Assembly (NCBI GenBank): GCA_903844215.1
Contig: CAIMSP010000154.1
Location: 1 to 64,000 of the forward strand
DNA: 64,000 nucleotides
Reading direction: 5' to 3'
DNA from: an uncultured beta proteobacterium
Lineage (GTDB): Bacteria; Pseudomonadota; Gammaproteobacteria; Burkholderiales; Burkholderiaceae_C
In this document: positions 33,685 to 44,842 of the stretch, one piece after another
Layout: each line of letters begins with the position of its first letter
How positions within the stretch are numbered: the first letter of the stretch is position 1
Notes under the pieces: model-generated
Databases searched by the model: none
Seen by the model: only the letters and a program-made list of their open reading frames with translations
Told to the model about the DNA's origin: nothing
Made by a program: the position numbers and the translations under genes

Positions 33685-34569
33685 ATGTCCGCAGAAGCAA
33701 ACGCTCCGACAGCCAGTGAATACATTGTTCACCACCTGACGCATTGGCAAAACAAGCCGCAGACCGAGATCGTCGATTTCGGCGTGTTCAATATCGACTC
33801 GATCTTCTTCCTGACCTTGATCGGCGTGGTGGGCAGCCTGCTGCTTTGGAAGGCGGCACGTCACGCGACTTCGGGCGTTCCCGGCCGCTTTCAATCGGCG
33901 GTGGAAATTCTTCTTGAAATGGTGGACAACCAGGCCAAGGCGATCGTGCACAACGCCAAGAGCCGCAAGATGGTGGCGCCATTGGCCCTCACCGTGTTTG
34001 TCTGGATCTTCCTGCTCAACGCCATGGACTTGTTGCCGCTGGACCTGCTGCCGACCATCTGGGGCTGGATTTATGGCGCCGCCGGGCACGATCCGCACCA
34101 CGCCTATTTGCGCGTCGTGCCCACCGCCGACCTGTCGGTGACCATGGGGCTGTCGGTCTCGGTGCTGCTGATTTGCCTGGTGTACAACGTCAAGATCAAG
34201 GGCATCGGCGGCTGGGCGCACGAGCTGGTGTCTGCACCCTTTGGCACCAGCAAGAACCCGGTGTTTGCCGTGATTTTGGGTGTCGTGAATATCGCCGAAC
34301 AACTGATTTCCTTTGTCGCCAAGACGGTGTCGCATGGCATGCGATTGTTTGGCAACATGTATGCGGGCGAACTGGTGTTCATGTTGATCGGCTTGTTGGG
34401 AGGTGCCTGGGCATTTTCCTTTGAGCCCGCGAGTTTGATGCTTTTGTTACTGCACGTGGTGGCGGGTTGGGCGTGGGCGGTGTTCCACATATTGATCATC
34501 ACGCTGCAGGCTTTCGTGTTCATGATGTTGACCCTGGTCTACATCGGACAGGCGCATGACGCGCATTGA
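33685..34569 (+). CDS. atpB: ATP synthase F0 subunit a
   Basis: A 294-residue membrane protein forming the stator half-channels of the proton path. The conserved fourth-helix segment VSHGMRLFGNMYAGELVFMLI carries the essential arginine facing the c-ring, and LQAFVFMMLTLVYIG closes the protein. The long N-terminal part (TASEYIVHHLTHWQN) is typical of betaproteobacteria. It precedes atpE. Confidence 0.98.
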   Translation: MSAEANAPTASEYIVHHLTHWQNKPQTEIVDFGVFNIDSIFFLTLIGVVGSLLLWKAARHATSGVPGRFQSAVEILLEMVDNQAKAIVHNAKSRKMVAPLALTVFVWIFLLNAMDLLPLDLLPTIWGWIYGAAGHDPHHAYLRVVPTADLSVTMGLSVSVLLICLVYNVKIKGIGGWAHELVSAPFGTSKNPVFAVILGVVNIAEQLISFVAKTVSHGMRLFGNMYAGELVFMLIGLLGGAWAFSFEPASLMLLLLHVVAGWAWAVFHILIITLQAFVFMMLTLVYIGQAHDAH

Positions 34570-34622
34570 TTTTGGTTTGTTGTTTTCGTTTTGTTTTTGT
34601 TTTTTCGTTAATCTAGGAGTGA

Positions 34623-34889
<267 letters not shown>

Positions 34890-34923
34890 GCACCGTTCGC
34901 ATACCCGTCTAAGGGAGACTACT

Positions 34924-35394
34924 GTGAGCATTAATGGAACCCTGCTGGCGTCAATGATCGTGCTGGCGTTGCTGGTGCTGTTCTCGATGAAAGCCATTTG
35001 GCCGCCACTCGCGGCTGCATTGGACGAACGTGCCAGCAAAATTGCCGCCGGCCTCGCCGCTGCGGACAAAGCCAAGTCCGAGCTTTCCTCCGCCAATCAG
35101 CGCGTGGAAGCCGAGTTGGCCAAGTCACGCACCGAGTCCACGGCCCGCCTGGCGGATGCCGAGCGTCGTGGTCAGGCCCTGGTGGAAGAAGCCAAAGCCA
35201 AAGCGACCGAGGAGGGCAACAAGATCATTGCTGCCGCCAAGGTCGAAGCTGAACAGCAAACTGTCAAGGCGCGCGAAGCCCTGCGTGAGCAGGTCGCCGC
35301 ATTGGCAGTCAAGGGTGCCGAGCAGATTCTCCGCAAGGAAGTCAACGCCAGCGTGCACGCCGATTTGCTGGGCCGCCTGAAGACCGAACTGTAA
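34924..35394 (+). CDS. atpF: ATP synthase F0 subunit b
   Basis: A 156-residue protein with one N-terminal membrane span followed by a long alpha-helical, Ala/Glu/Lys-rich stalk that links F0 to F1. The start is GTG at 34924, supported by AGGGAG eight bases upstream and by the family start (SINGTLLASMIVLALLVLF). An in-frame ATG further upstream would run into atpE. Gap to atpH is 9 bp. Confidence 0.96.
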   Translation: MSINGTLLASMIVLALLVLFSMKAIWPPLAAALDERASKIAAGLAAADKAKSELSSANQRVEAELAKSRTESTARLADAERRGQALVEEAKAKATEEGNKIIAAAKVEAEQQTVKAREALREQVAALAVKGAEQILRKEVNASVHADLLGRLKTEL

Positions 35395-35403
35395 GAGCGC
35401 ACC

Positions 35404-35934
35404 ATGGCTGAAATCGCAACCATCGCCCGCCCTTACGCCGAAGCGCTGTTCAAGGCCGCTGCGTCCGATCTGGCCGCAAGCGCGGTCTGGCTGGACGAAT
35501 TGGCTGCGATAGCGGGAAACCCGCAGCTGCAGCAATTTGCGGACAGCCCCAAGGCGACGACGGCGCAGGTTTTTGAACTGATCTCCAGCATTGCCAAAAC
35601 AACGCTGCCGGAACAGGCCAAGAACTTTCTGCGTACCGTGATCGAGAATGGCCGCCTGGCTGCCATGCCCGAGATCGCCACGCAGTTTCGCACGCTGAAG
35701 AACGCGCAGTCAGGCTCGTCGGATGCGGTCGTGTACAGCGCCTTCGCGATCGATGGGGCCGCTCTGGCGTCCGTGGCCGAAACGCTGGAACAGCGCTTTG
35801 GCAAAAAGCTCAACGTCAGCGTTCAGCTCGAACCCGAGTTGATCGGGGGCATTCGCGTCGTGGTGGGTGATGAGGTGCTGGACACTTCGATCAAAGCCCG
35901 CCTGGAACAAATGAAAGTCGCGCTGTCAGCTTGA
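35404..35934 (+). CDS. atpH: ATP synthase F1 subunit delta
   Basis: A 176-residue protein starting [19 protein letters not shown], the delta signature, with the C-terminal block [19 protein letters not shown]. It caps the catalytic head and joins it to subunit b. Typical length and position between atpF and atpA. Confidence 0.97.
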   Translation: MAEIATIARPYAEALFKAAASDLAASAVWLDELAAIAGNPQLQQFADSPKATTAQVFELISSIAKTTLPEQAKNFLRTVIENGRLAAMPEIATQFRTLKNAQSGSSDAVVYSAFAIDGAALASVAETLEQRFGKKLNVSVQLEPELIGGIRVVVGDEVLDTSIKARLEQMKVALSA

Positions 35935-35981
35935 GCCTTTCGCTCTCGCCGCACAGCCAACCATGAAAGAAGGAAAGAGTC

Positions 35982-37535
35982 ATGCAACTCAATTCCGCAG
36001 AGATTTCTGAACTGATCAAGAGTCGCATTGAGGGCCTGTCCGCCAGCGCCAACATTCGCAACCAAGGCACCGTGATTTCGGTGAGCGACGGCATTTGCCG
36101 CATCCACGGCCTGTCCGACGTGATGCAGGGCGAAATGCTGGAATTCCCGGCCGGCAGCGATGGCCTGCCCACCTACGGCCTGGCCTTGAATCTGGAGCGC
36201 GACTCGGTCGGCTCCGTGATTTTGGGCGAATACGAGCACATCTCCGAAGGCGACACCGTCAAGTGCACGGGCCGCATTCTGGAAGTGCCCGTGGGCCCCG
36301 AACTCAAGGGCCGCGTGGTAAATGCCCTGGGCCAGCCGATCGACGGCAAGGGTCCGATCAACGCCAAGATGACCGACGTGATTGAAAAGGTTGCGCCCGG
36401 CGTGATCGCTCGTCAATCGGTGAGCCAGCCAATGCAGACCGGACTGAAGTCCATCGACTCGATGGTGCCGGTGGGCCGCGGTCAACGCGAGCTCATCATC
36501 GGCGACCGTCAGACCGGCAAGACCGCCGTGGCCATTGACGCCATCATCAACCAAAAGGGTCAGAACATGACCTGCGTTTATGTCGCGATTGGCCAGAAGG
36601 CCAGTTCCGTCAAGAACGTGGTGCGCTCGCTGGAGCAAGCCGGCGCCATGGAGTACACCATCGTGGTGGCTGCCACCGCGTCCGAATCCGCCGCCATGCA
36701 GTACGTCAGCGCCTACTCTGGCTGCACCATGGGCGAATACTTCCGTGACCGCGGCGAAGACGCGCTGATCGTGTATGACGATCTGTCCAAGCAGGCCGTG
36801 GCTTATCGCCAGTTGTCGCTGCTGCTGCGCCGTCCGCCAGGCCGCGAAGCCTACCCCGGCGACGTGTTCTATCTCCACAGCCGCTTGCTCGAACGCGCCG
36901 CCCGTGTGAACGAAAAGTACGTTGAAGACTTCACCAAGGGTGCGGTCAAAGGCCAAACCGGTTCCTTGACGGCCCTGCCCATCATTGAAACCCAGGCCGG
37001 CGACGTGTCTGCCTTCGTGCCCACGAACGTGATCTCGATCACCGACGGTCAGATCTTCTTGGAGACCTCGCTCTTCAACGCCGGCATTCGCCCGGCCATC
37101 AACGCCGGCATTTCCGTGTCGCGCGTCGGTGGTGCGGCTCAGACCAAGCTCATCAAGAACCTCTCTGGCGGTATTCGTACCGACTTGGCGCAGTACCGTG
37201 AGTTGGCCGCTTTCGCGCAGTTCGCATCCGACCTGGACGAAGCCACACGCAAGCAGCTCGATCGCGGCGCCCGCGTCACCGAACTGCTCAAGCAGCCACA
37301 GTACAGCCCGCTGCCGATTTCCCTGATGGGTGCGACGCTGTTTGCCGTGAACAAGGGGTTTCTGGACGACATCGAAGTCAGCAAGATGCTGCCGTTCGAA
37401 CACGGCCTGCACGCTTACCTCAAGGACAAGCATGCCGCGCTGCTGGCCAAGCTCGAAGCCGCCAAGGCCATGGACAAGGATGCTGAGGCGGAATTGAACA
37501 GCGCCATCGCGGCCTTCAAGAAGTCGTTCGCCTAA
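35982..37535 (+). CDS. atpA: ATP synthase F1 subunit alpha
   Basis: A 517-residue non-catalytic nucleotide-binding subunit. Walker A is GDRQTGKT at residues 174-181, and the family signature [17 protein letters not shown] is present near residue 370. The N-terminal beta-barrel starts [18 protein letters not shown]. Length and order are standard. Confidence 0.99.
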   Translation: MQLNSAEISELIKSRIEGLSASANIRNQGTVISVSDGICRIHGLSDVMQGEMLEFPAGSDGLPTYGLALNLERDSVGSVILGEYEHISEGDTVKCTGRILEVPVGPELKGRVVNALGQPIDGKGPINAKMTDVIEKVAPGVIARQSVSQPMQTGLKSIDSMVPVGRGQRELIIGDRQTGKTAVAIDAIINQKGQNMTCVYVAIGQKASSVKNVVRSLEQAGAMEYTIVVAATASESAAMQYVSAYSGCTMGEYFRDRGEDALIVYDDLSKQAVAYRQLSLLLRRPPGREAYPGDVFYLHSRLLERAARVNEKYVEDFTKGAVKGQTGSLTALPIIETQAGDVSAFVPTNVISITDGQIFLETSLFNAGIRPAINAGISVSRVGGAAQTKLIKNLSGGIRTDLAQYRELAAFAQFASDLDEATRKQLDRGARVTELLKQPQYSPLPISLMGATLFAVNKGFLDDIEVSKMLPFEHGLHAYLKDKHAALLAKLEAAKAMDKDAEAELNSAIAAFKKSFA

Positions 37536-37571
37536 GGTTCCCTTCACAGATTCAAGCGAAGGACTCTTCTT

Positions 37572-38468
37572 ATGGCAACCAGCAAGGAAATACGCGGCAA
37601 GATCAAGAACTTCGAGAGTACGAAGAAGATCACCAAGGCCATGGAGATGATCTCCGTGTCCAAGATGCGTAAGGCGCAGGAGCGTATGCGTGCAGCGCGG
37701 CCCTATGCCGAGAAGGTGCGCAACATCGCGGCCAATCTGGGCCGGGCCAATCCCGAGTACGTCCACGCCTTCATGAAGGCCAACGACGCCAAGATCGCCG
37801 GCATGATCGTCGTCACGACCGACAAGGGTCTGTGCGGTGGCTTGAACACCAACGTGCTGCGCAGCGTGACCAACAAGCTGCGCGAGCTGCAGGCGAGCGG
37901 CAACACGGTGCAAGCCGTGGCCATCGGCAACAAGGGCTTGGGCTTTCTGAACCGCATTGGCGCCAAGGTCGTGTCACATGTGACGCAGTTGGGTGACCGG
38001 CCGCATCTGGAGCGCCTGATCGGTCCGGTCAAAGTGCTGCTGGACGCGTACGCCAAGGGCGAGGTCAATGCCGTCTATCTGTCCTACACCCGCTTCATCA
38101 ACACCATGAAGCAGGAAGTGGTGATGGAGCAGTTGCTGCCCCTGTCGGCGGCACAGATGCAGGCGCAGACCCAGGCCAGCGAAGTCGCCGCAGGCGCCAA
38201 GCACAGCTGGGATTACATCTATGAACCCGATGCCCAGACGGTGATCGATGACCTGTTGCTGCGCTATGTCGAAGCGCTGGTCTACCAATCCGTCGCCGAG
38301 AACATGGCGTCTGAACATGCGGCGCGCATGGTGGCTATGAAGGCCGCGACCGACAACGCCGGCAGCGTGATTGGCGAGCTCAAACTGATCTACAACAAGA
38401 CCCGTCAAGCCGCGATCACCAAAGAACTGTCCGAGATCGTCTCCGGAGCTGCAGCGATCGGGGCCTAG
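37572..38468 (+). CDS. atpG: ATP synthase F1 subunit gamma
   Basis: A 298-residue central shaft protein. The N-terminal coiled-coil helix begins [20 protein letters not shown], and the C-terminal helix ends with [25 protein letters not shown]. Between them is the Rossmann-like domain ([13 protein letters not shown]). Slightly longer than the E. coli protein because of an insert around residue 200 ([15 protein letters not shown]). Confidence 0.98.
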   Translation: MATSKEIRGKIKNFESTKKITKAMEMISVSKMRKAQERMRAARPYAEKVRNIAANLGRANPEYVHAFMKANDAKIAGMIVVTTDKGLCGGLNTNVLRSVTNKLRELQASGNTVQAVAIGNKGLGFLNRIGAKVVSHVTQLGDRPHLERLIGPVKVLLDAYAKGEVNAVYLSYTRFINTMKQEVVMEQLLPLSAAQMQAQTQASEVAAGAKHSWDYIYEPDAQTVIDDLLLRYVEALVYQSVAENMASEHAARMVAMKAATDNAGSVIGELKLIYNKTRQAAITKELSEIVSGAAAIGA

Positions 38469-39941
<1,473 letters not shown>

Positions 39942-39977
39942 GCGTCACGCCCCTGACCACGCACGCAAAGGAACCCT

Positions 39978-40394
39978 ATGTCGACCATTCACGTTGACGT
40001 TGTCAGTGCCGAAGAGTCCATCTTCTCCGGAGAAGCGCGCTTTGTCGCTTTGCCCGGCGAAGCCGGCGAGCTCGGCATCTATCCGCGCCACACACCCCTG
40101 ATCACCCGCATCAAGCCGGGCTCGGTACGCATTGAAATGGCCGACGGCAGCGAAGAGTTTGTCTTTGTCGCCGGCGGCATTCTGGAAGTGCAACCCCACT
40201 GTGTCACCGTCCTGTCCGACACCGCCATCCGCGGCAAGGACTTGGACGAAGAGAAGGCCAACGCGGCTCGCGCTGCGGCCGAGGAAGCGCTCAAGAGCGC
40301 CAAGAGCGACATCGATCTGGCCCGCGCTCAGTCGGAGCTGGCCGTGTTGGCGGCCCAGCTGTCGGCGCTGCGCAAGTATCGCCAAGTCAAGTAG
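39978..40394 (+). CDS. atpC: ATP synthase F1 subunit epsilon
   Basis: A 138-residue rotor subunit with the N-terminal beta-sandwich ([36 protein letters not shown]) and a C-terminal helical hairpin (residues about 90-138) that can inhibit ATP hydrolysis. It is the last gene of the operon and is followed by a strong terminator. Confidence 0.97.
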   Translation: MSTIHVDVVSAEESIFSGEARFVALPGEAGELGIYPRHTPLITRIKPGSVRIEMADGSEEFVFVAGGILEVQPHCVTVLSDTAIRGKDLDEEKANAARAAAEEALKSAKSDIDLARAQSELAVLAAQLSALRKYRQVK

Positions 40395-40418
40395 TTTTTC
40401 GGGCCCAGCCCGAACAGA

Positions 40419-40450
40419 AAAATCCTCCGCCTTGTCGGAGGATTTTTTTT
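40419..40450 (+). terminator. Bidirectional terminator between atpC and the TPM gene
   Basis: AATCCTCCG (40421-40429) and CGGAGGATT (40436-40444) form a 9-bp stem with a six-base loop. It is followed by eight T on the plus strand and preceded by five A, which give a T-run on the minus strand. It should end both the atp operon and the convergent lemA-TPM operon. Confidence 0.93.
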
Positions 40451-40452
40451 GC

Positions 40453-40983
40453 CTACAGCAGCACCACGGCGTCGGGCAGTTCGTTGCTACGCTGGTCGGC
40501 GCCCACCGGAAAATGCCTTTCCAAATGCGCTGTGACCTCATCCATGGCGTGCATGAGTCCCTGCTCAAAGCGCTGTGCCTGCAAGTCCGCCGCCAAGCTC
40601 ACGAGCATGGCCTCCCACTGCGCTGGCGCAAGAAAGCGGTTCAGCCCACGATCCGCCACCAGTTCGATCGAGTGCTGCGCCAACAGCAAATAGATCAAGA
40701 CGCCGTTGTTGTGCTCGGTGTCCCAGACTCCCAAGTCACCGAACAGCGCCAACGCACGCGCACGCACCAGCGTGGCCATGCTCTGGCCGTGCCAGACGTG
40801 GCGCCAGAGCGCCGGCAAGGGCAGGCTGGCCTCAGCGCAAACGCGCACTTGCCCGGTGTGCCGCTGCTCTCCAGCGGTCACGTGCTGCTCGAGCCGCTTC
40901 ACGGCCGCAGGCTTGAGCACGCGGCGCGCAGACGCGCCATCGAGCCAGAGGTGCCGAAGGAGGTTCCAGAGTCTGATCAGCAT
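40453..40983 (-). CDS. TPM domain protein (short)
   Basis: A 176-residue protein starting MLIRLWNLLRHLWLDGASAR, with a TPM-domain core (AVKRLEQHVTAGEQRHTGQV, then GVLIYLLLAQHSIELVADRG). It lacks a signal peptide and the Gly-rich tail of its neighbour. TPM domains are poorly understood; some have phosphatase activity or take part in photosystem repair. The ATG at 40983 is 7 bp after the preceding TPM gene, so the three genes lemA-TPM-TPM look like one operon. Confidence 0.8.
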   Translation of the reverse strand: MLIRLWNLLRHLWLDGASARRVLKPAAVKRLEQHVTAGEQRHTGQVRVCAEASLPLPALWRHVWHGQSMATLVRARALALFGDLGVWDTEHNNGVLIYLLLAQHSIELVADRGLNRFLAPAQWEAMLVSLAADLQAQRFEQGLMHAMDEVTAHLERHFPVGADQRSNELPDAVVLL

Positions 40984-40990
40984 GAAGGCC

Positions 40991-41878
40991 TCACCACTTT
41001 CCCGACGCACCGCCGCCGCCAAAATCGCCGCCACCACCGGAACTAAAACCACCGCCGCCGCCCGATCCGCCTGAGCCGAAGCCGCCACCGCCCCAGGGCC
41101 CACTGCGGCCGCTCGGCGCGGCCACACCGGACAGCAGAGAAAAGAGCAGCGCCATCAGGCCGACAAACAAGCCAAGCCACAGGCTGGCGGTGATGAAAAA
41201 CACCAGCGCGGCGACGCCGCCACCGGTCAGCAGCGCGCCCCGGCCACGGCCAAAAATTCCCCGTGCCATGGCGCCAACGATGGGCACCAGAACGAACATC
41301 AAGATCCCGAGGTTCATCCAGTCCACTGCAACGCGGCCGGGCGCTCGCGCGGCCACTTCCGGCAGGGGCTCGCCCCTGATCGCGGCGCCGATCTGGTCCA
41401 ATCCCGCGTCAATCCCGCCCGCGTAGTCGCCCAGTTTGAAGCGCGGCAGCATCGCCTGCTCGATGATGCGCTTGGCCAGCAGGTCCGGAATGGCACCCTC
41501 GAGTGTTTTGCTCACTTCGATGCGGAGGTCGCGGTCTTCCTTGGCGATCAACACCAGCAGGCCGTCGCCCACGCCTTTGCGGCCGATCTTCCATTCGTTG
41601 CCCACGCGGTTGGCGAAGCTGGCGACGTCCTCGGGGTGCGCGCTCGGGACCAGCAAGACCACCACCTGCGAGCCCTTGGCCGCCTCCAGTGCCACCAGCT
41701 TGGACTCTAGCGCCGCGATTTGCGCCGGGCCCAACGTGCCAGTGCGGTCGATCACGTGCGCCGTCAAGGCGGGCACGGCCTGAAGCGGCTGCGCTGCTGC
41801 AGCCCAGCACAGCAAGACCAGGGCAGCGCTCAGGGCGCGCAGCCAGCACGACCGGCTCAGCGTGGCGTGACGCATCAC
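40991..41878 (-). CDS. YgcG-type TPM domain protein with Gly-rich tail
   Basis: A 295-residue protein with a signal peptide (residues about 1-30, ending AAAAQPLQA), a periplasmic TPM domain (LTAHVIDRTGTLGPAQIAAL, VGNEWKIGRKGVGDGLLVLI), two or three membrane spans near 190-240, and a Gly/Ser-rich C-terminus ending GGGGASGKW. This architecture is standard for proteins encoded next to LemA. The Asp and Gly residues of the DGLLVLI block are intact. Function unknown, possibly envelope maintenance. Confidence 0.87.
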   Translation of the reverse strand: MMRHATLSRSCWLRALSAALVLLCWAAAAQPLQAVPALTAHVIDRTGTLGPAQIAALESKLVALEAAKGSQVVVLLVPSAHPEDVASFANRVGNEWKIGRKGVGDGLLVLIAKEDRDLRIEVSKTLEGAIPDLLAKRIIEQAMLPRFKLGDYAGGIDAGLDQIGAAIRGEPLPEVAARAPGRVAVDWMNLGILMFVLVPIVGAMARGIFGRGRGALLTGGGVAALVFFITASLWLGLFVGLMALLFSLLSGVAAPSGRSGPWGGGGFGSGGSGGGGGFSSGGGGDFGGGGASGKW

Positions 41879-41881
41879 GGC

Positions 41882-42469
41882 CTACTTCTTGTTGAAGTCC
41901 ACCGCTGGCGGCTTGGCCAGCGCGGCCTCGTTTTCCACCGTGAATTCCGCCTTGGTCGTGTAGCTGAAGGCCATCGCGGTGAGGTTGGTGGGCAAACTGC
42001 GCACCTTGATGTTGTACTCCTGCACGGACTTGATGTAGCGGTTGCGCGCAACCGCAATACGGTTCTCCGTGCCTTCGAGTTGCACCCTCAGGTCGCTGAA
42101 ACCCTGGTTCGATTTGAGGTTGGGGTAGGCCTCGCTCACCGCCATCAGACGGCTCAGGGCGCTGCCCAACTCACCCTGCGCGGCCTGAAACCTCTTGAAC
42201 GCTTCGGGGTTGTTCAAGGTCTCTGGCGTCACCTGGATGGACGTGGCTTTGGCACGCGCTTCCACCACCTTGGTCAGCGTCTCCTGCTCGAAGTTGGACT
42301 CGCCCTTGACCGTGGCGACGATGTTGGGAACCAGGTCGGCGCGGCGCTGGTACTGGTTCAGAACCTCGCTCCAGGCGGCCTTGGACTCTTCGTCAAGACG
42401 TTGAAAATCGTTGTAGCCGCAGCCCGTCAAGGCGCATGCGGCGATCAGCGCAAGTAGCCAGCGTTGCAT
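41882..42469 (-). CDS. lemA: LemA family lipoprotein
   Basis: A 195-residue protein with a lipoprotein signal and lipobox LTGC, followed by the LemA helical domain (RRADLVPNIVATVKGESNFE, VARNRYIKSVQEYNIKV). ATG at 42469 is chosen over that at 42475 because AGGAG lies six bases before it. LemA proteins are anchored in the membrane and are usually linked to TPM genes, as here; their function is not established. Confidence 0.9.
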   Translation of the reverse strand: MQRWLLALIAACALTGCGYNDFQRLDEESKAAWSEVLNQYQRRADLVPNIVATVKGESNFEQETLTKVVEARAKATSIQVTPETLNNPEAFKRFQAAQGELGSALSRLMAVSEAYPNLKSNQGFSDLRVQLEGTENRIAVARNRYIKSVQEYNIKVRSLPTNLTAMAFSYTTKAEFTVENEAALAKPPAVDFNKK

Positions 42470-42577
42470 GATCATCTCCTGGTTAATTGAATTATCTCTT
42501 TGACAACATTATCACAATTGAATGCGCTTGGACATGGTTCAAGGCAGAATCAGCAACTTGTTTCACGTAGCGACCCC

Positions 42578-43027
42578 ATGACCAAAGCCAAACTCCAGGC
42601 CGCCACGGTGGGCGGCAGCGCCAACGATTTGGAGGCGGCCTTTTACGACGCACTGCAATCCGCCGACATCGAAAAGCTCATGGCCTGCTGGGCCGATGAG
42701 GACGAGGTCGTTTGCGTGCATCCCGGCGGCACGCGCCTGGTGGGGCTCGGCGCCATCCGCGCCGCATTCGAGGCCTTGTTCAGCAATGGCCACATCCGCG
42801 CCACCCCGCAGCGCGTGCGTTGCGTGGACTCCCTGGCCAGTTCGGTGCACAGCGTCGTGGAGCGCATCGAGGTCATGACGCCCCAGGGGCCGCAGCAGGC
42901 CTACGTGATCGCCACCAACGTTTATCACAAGACCGCGCAAGGCTGGCGCCTGGTGGCGCACCACGCCAGCCCCGGTACGCTGACCGAAGTGCACGAAGCG
43001 AATGACACGCCCCAGGTCCTGCACTGA
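42578..43027 (+). CDS. SnoaL/NTF2-like domain protein
   Basis: A 149-residue protein with the cone-shaped SnoaL/DUF4440 fold: the first helix DLEAAFYDALQSADIEKLMACWADED, then VCVHPGGTRLVGLGAIRAAFE and a C-terminal sheet ending GWRLVAHHAS. Such proteins are small isomerases, hydrolases or binding domains, and no function can be assigned. It is divergent from lemA and 39 bp before the hydrolase gene, so the two probably share a transcript. Confidence 0.78.
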   Translation: MTKAKLQAATVGGSANDLEAAFYDALQSADIEKLMACWADEDEVVCVHPGGTRLVGLGAIRAAFEALFSNGHIRATPQRVRCVDSLASSVHSVVERIEVMTPQGPQQAYVIATNVYHKTAQGWRLVAHHASPGTLTEVHEANDTPQVLH

Positions 43028-43066
43028 CATGGCCTGCCCACACCGTCGGTTCGCACGGCGTCGGTC

Positions 43067-44032
43067 ATGAACTATCAGGCGCCGCGTTGGCTTCCCGGCG
43101 GCAATGTGCAGACCCTGTGGTCGGCGCTCTACGCGCGCCGCACGCTGAGCGCCCCGCCGGCACTGCGGCGCGAACGCTGGACCACACCGGACGCCGATTT
43201 CATCGACGTCGACTGGCTGGCCGGGCCTGAGCAAGCCACCCTGCTGGTGCTGTTTCACGGTCTCGAGGGCTCGTCCTCGAGCCACTACGCCCAGGCCTTT
43301 GCCGACTTTGCGCAAGCACGGCAATGGGCCTTTGCCGTGCCTCACTTTCGCGGCTGCAGCGGCGAACTCAATCTGGCGCCGCGCGCCTACCACTGTGGCG
43401 ACCATGAGGAAGTGGGCTGGATCCTGCAGCGCTTTCGGGCTCGGCACGCCGGCACCATTTTGGCCGTAGGCGTCTCGCTCGGGGGCAACGCGCTACTGCG
43501 CTGGGCCGAGGAGCAGGAGCAGCAGGCGGCCCGCGTGGTCAACGCCGTGGCCTCGGTCTGCGCGCCGCTGGACCTGACCGCCAGCGGTCACGCCATCGGC
43601 CGCGGCTTCAATCGGCTGAGCTACACCCCGCTGTTTTTGCGCAGCATGAAGCCCAGGGCGCTGGCCAAGCTGGCGCAATATCCGGGACTGTTTGACCGCG
43701 CGGCGCTGGCTGCGGCGCGCGATCTCTACGCCTTTGACGAGGTCTTCACGGCACCGCTGCACGGCTTTCGCAGTGCCGACGACTATTGGACCCGGGCTTC
43801 AGCCAAGCCCCAGCTAGAGCGCATCCGCATCCCGACGCTGGTCGCCAATGCCCGCAACGACCCCTTCGTGCCGGCCAGCTGTTTGCCGTCTCGCGCCGAA
43901 GTAGGCGCCAACGTCACGCTCTGGCAACCGGCACAGGGCGGCCATGTGGGATTCACCGCAGGCGCCTTTCCCGGTCACCTGCAAACGCTGCCCGAGCAGG
44001 TGGGCGGATGGCTGGAACAACACCTCAGCTGA
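43067..44032 (+). CDS. YheT family alpha/beta hydrolase
   Basis: A 321-residue alpha/beta-fold hydrolase of the YheT/EMB8 (ABHD1/3-like) family. The start APRWLPGGNVQTLWSAL is diagnostic. The oxyanion region is FHGLEGSSSSHYAQ, the nucleophile elbow is GVSLGGN with Ser137, the acid is in ARNDPFVP and the histidine in GGHVGF near the end. Family members act on esters or lipids; the substrate is not known. Confidence 0.9.
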   Translation: MNYQAPRWLPGGNVQTLWSALYARRTLSAPPALRRERWTTPDADFIDVDWLAGPEQATLLVLFHGLEGSSSSHYAQAFADFAQARQWAFAVPHFRGCSGELNLAPRAYHCGDHEEVGWILQRFRARHAGTILAVGVSLGGNALLRWAEEQEQQAARVVNAVASVCAPLDLTASGHAIGRGFNRLSYTPLFLRSMKPRALAKLAQYPGLFDRAALAAARDLYAFDEVFTAPLHGFRSADDYWTRASAKPQLERIRIPTLVANARNDPFVPASCLPSRAEVGANVTLWQPAQGGHVGFTAGAFPGHLQTLPEQVGGWLEQHLS

Positions 44033-44098
44033 GAATTTTCGGGCCCGTGCGTCGCGAGCAAGCCCTGCCCCCAACTGATTCGCATCAAGGAACCCCTC

Positions 44099-44635
44099 AT
44101 GGATGAGATCGTGAAAGCCGCCTTGGCCAAATGGCCGAATGTTCCGGACTGCTACGGCTGGCTGGGACTGGACGCACGCGGCAACTGGTATATGCGCGAC
44201 GACGGGGCTCAGGCGGCGGGCGCCTTTGCCAGCGGTTTGCCGGGCGCCAAGGGCTCGCTGCTGCAGCACGACAAGCTGATCGCCTTCATCGGGCGCAACT
44301 ACGCGCCAGATGCCTTGGGGCAGTGGTTCTTCCAGAACGGCCCGCAGCGCGTTTACGTCGAACTCCAGGCCACGCCCTTCATCTGGCGCATCCATCCGGA
44401 TTACTCGGTGACAGCGCACAGCGGCGCGACAGCCCGGATTCAGCGCTGTGTGCTCGATGAACTGGGTCGCGTCTACCTGGAGACGGATCTGGGTTTTGGC
44501 CTGGTGCACACCCAGGATGTGGTACTGGCCGCGCAGGCGGTCGAAGAGGGCTTGTGGGTTCCGCAGGAAATGAGCAGCGCCGCGCTGCCGCAGCGCTTTG
44601 GCTATGTGCGCAGTCCAACAAAAAGGCCGGCGTGA
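44099..44635 (+). CDS. Conserved cytosolic protein of the DUF2946 type
   Basis: A 178-residue protein without signal or membrane span. It starts MDEIVKAALAKWPNVPDCYG and has the motifs WLGLDARGNWYMRDD and RNYAPDALGQWFFQNGPQRV, which I associate with a conserved Burkholderiales family annotated DUF2946. Function unknown. Its TGA stop lies inside the loop of a terminator hairpin. It follows the YheT gene by 66 bp. Confidence 0.7.
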   Translation: MDEIVKAALAKWPNVPDCYGWLGLDARGNWYMRDDGAQAAGAFASGLPGAKGSLLQHDKLIAFIGRNYAPDALGQWFFQNGPQRVYVELQATPFIWRIHPDYSVTAHSGATARIQRCVLDELGRVYLETDLGFGLVHTQDVVLAAQAVEEGLWVPQEMSSAALPQRFGYVRSPTKRPA

Positions 44636-44646
44636 GCCGGCATTTT
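44621..44646 (+). terminator. Bidirectional terminator overlapping a stop codon
   Basis: GCCGGC (44626-44631) and GCCGGC (44636-44641) form a hairpin with loop GTGA, flanked by A and T runs on the two sides, so it works in both directions. The TGA of the upstream gene is in the loop. It would also end transcription from the MacAB-like operon on the minus strand. Confidence 0.8.
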
Positions 44647-44842
44647 TGACCTGCAACAGGCATCTGTTTGGCAGCGACCGGCGCTGCAGCGGCAGGCTTG
44701 GGATCGGTGAATTTGGCACCGCCTGCATTCGCCCTGTAGACCAGCGCGCGCGCCACTTCGTTGTCGTCTTACTCGCCCCCGCCTTGCGGCGTCCTATTGT
44801 TCTTGCCCTGAAGAGAGGAACGCCACAGCGCGTGGTTGCGCA
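44642..44842. other. Segment between terminator and ABC permease gene
   Basis: No gene is supported. A minus-strand frame of about 45 codons from a TAA near 44772 reads VARALVYRANAGGAKFTDPK and then Ala-rich sequence before running into the terminator. It has no convincing start or ribosome site. It could be the 3' remnant of a lost gene. Confidence 0.3.

Noticed and set aside
42559-42568. TGTTTCACGT, a possible second parS
   Set aside because: Only the left half matches; the right half (AGCGAC) is unrelated, so it is not a ParB palindrome.
44379-44756. 125-codon minus-strand frame across the terminator
   Set aside because: It runs antisense through the DUF2946-type gene and a strong terminator, with no ribosome site; only its first part could be a remnant.
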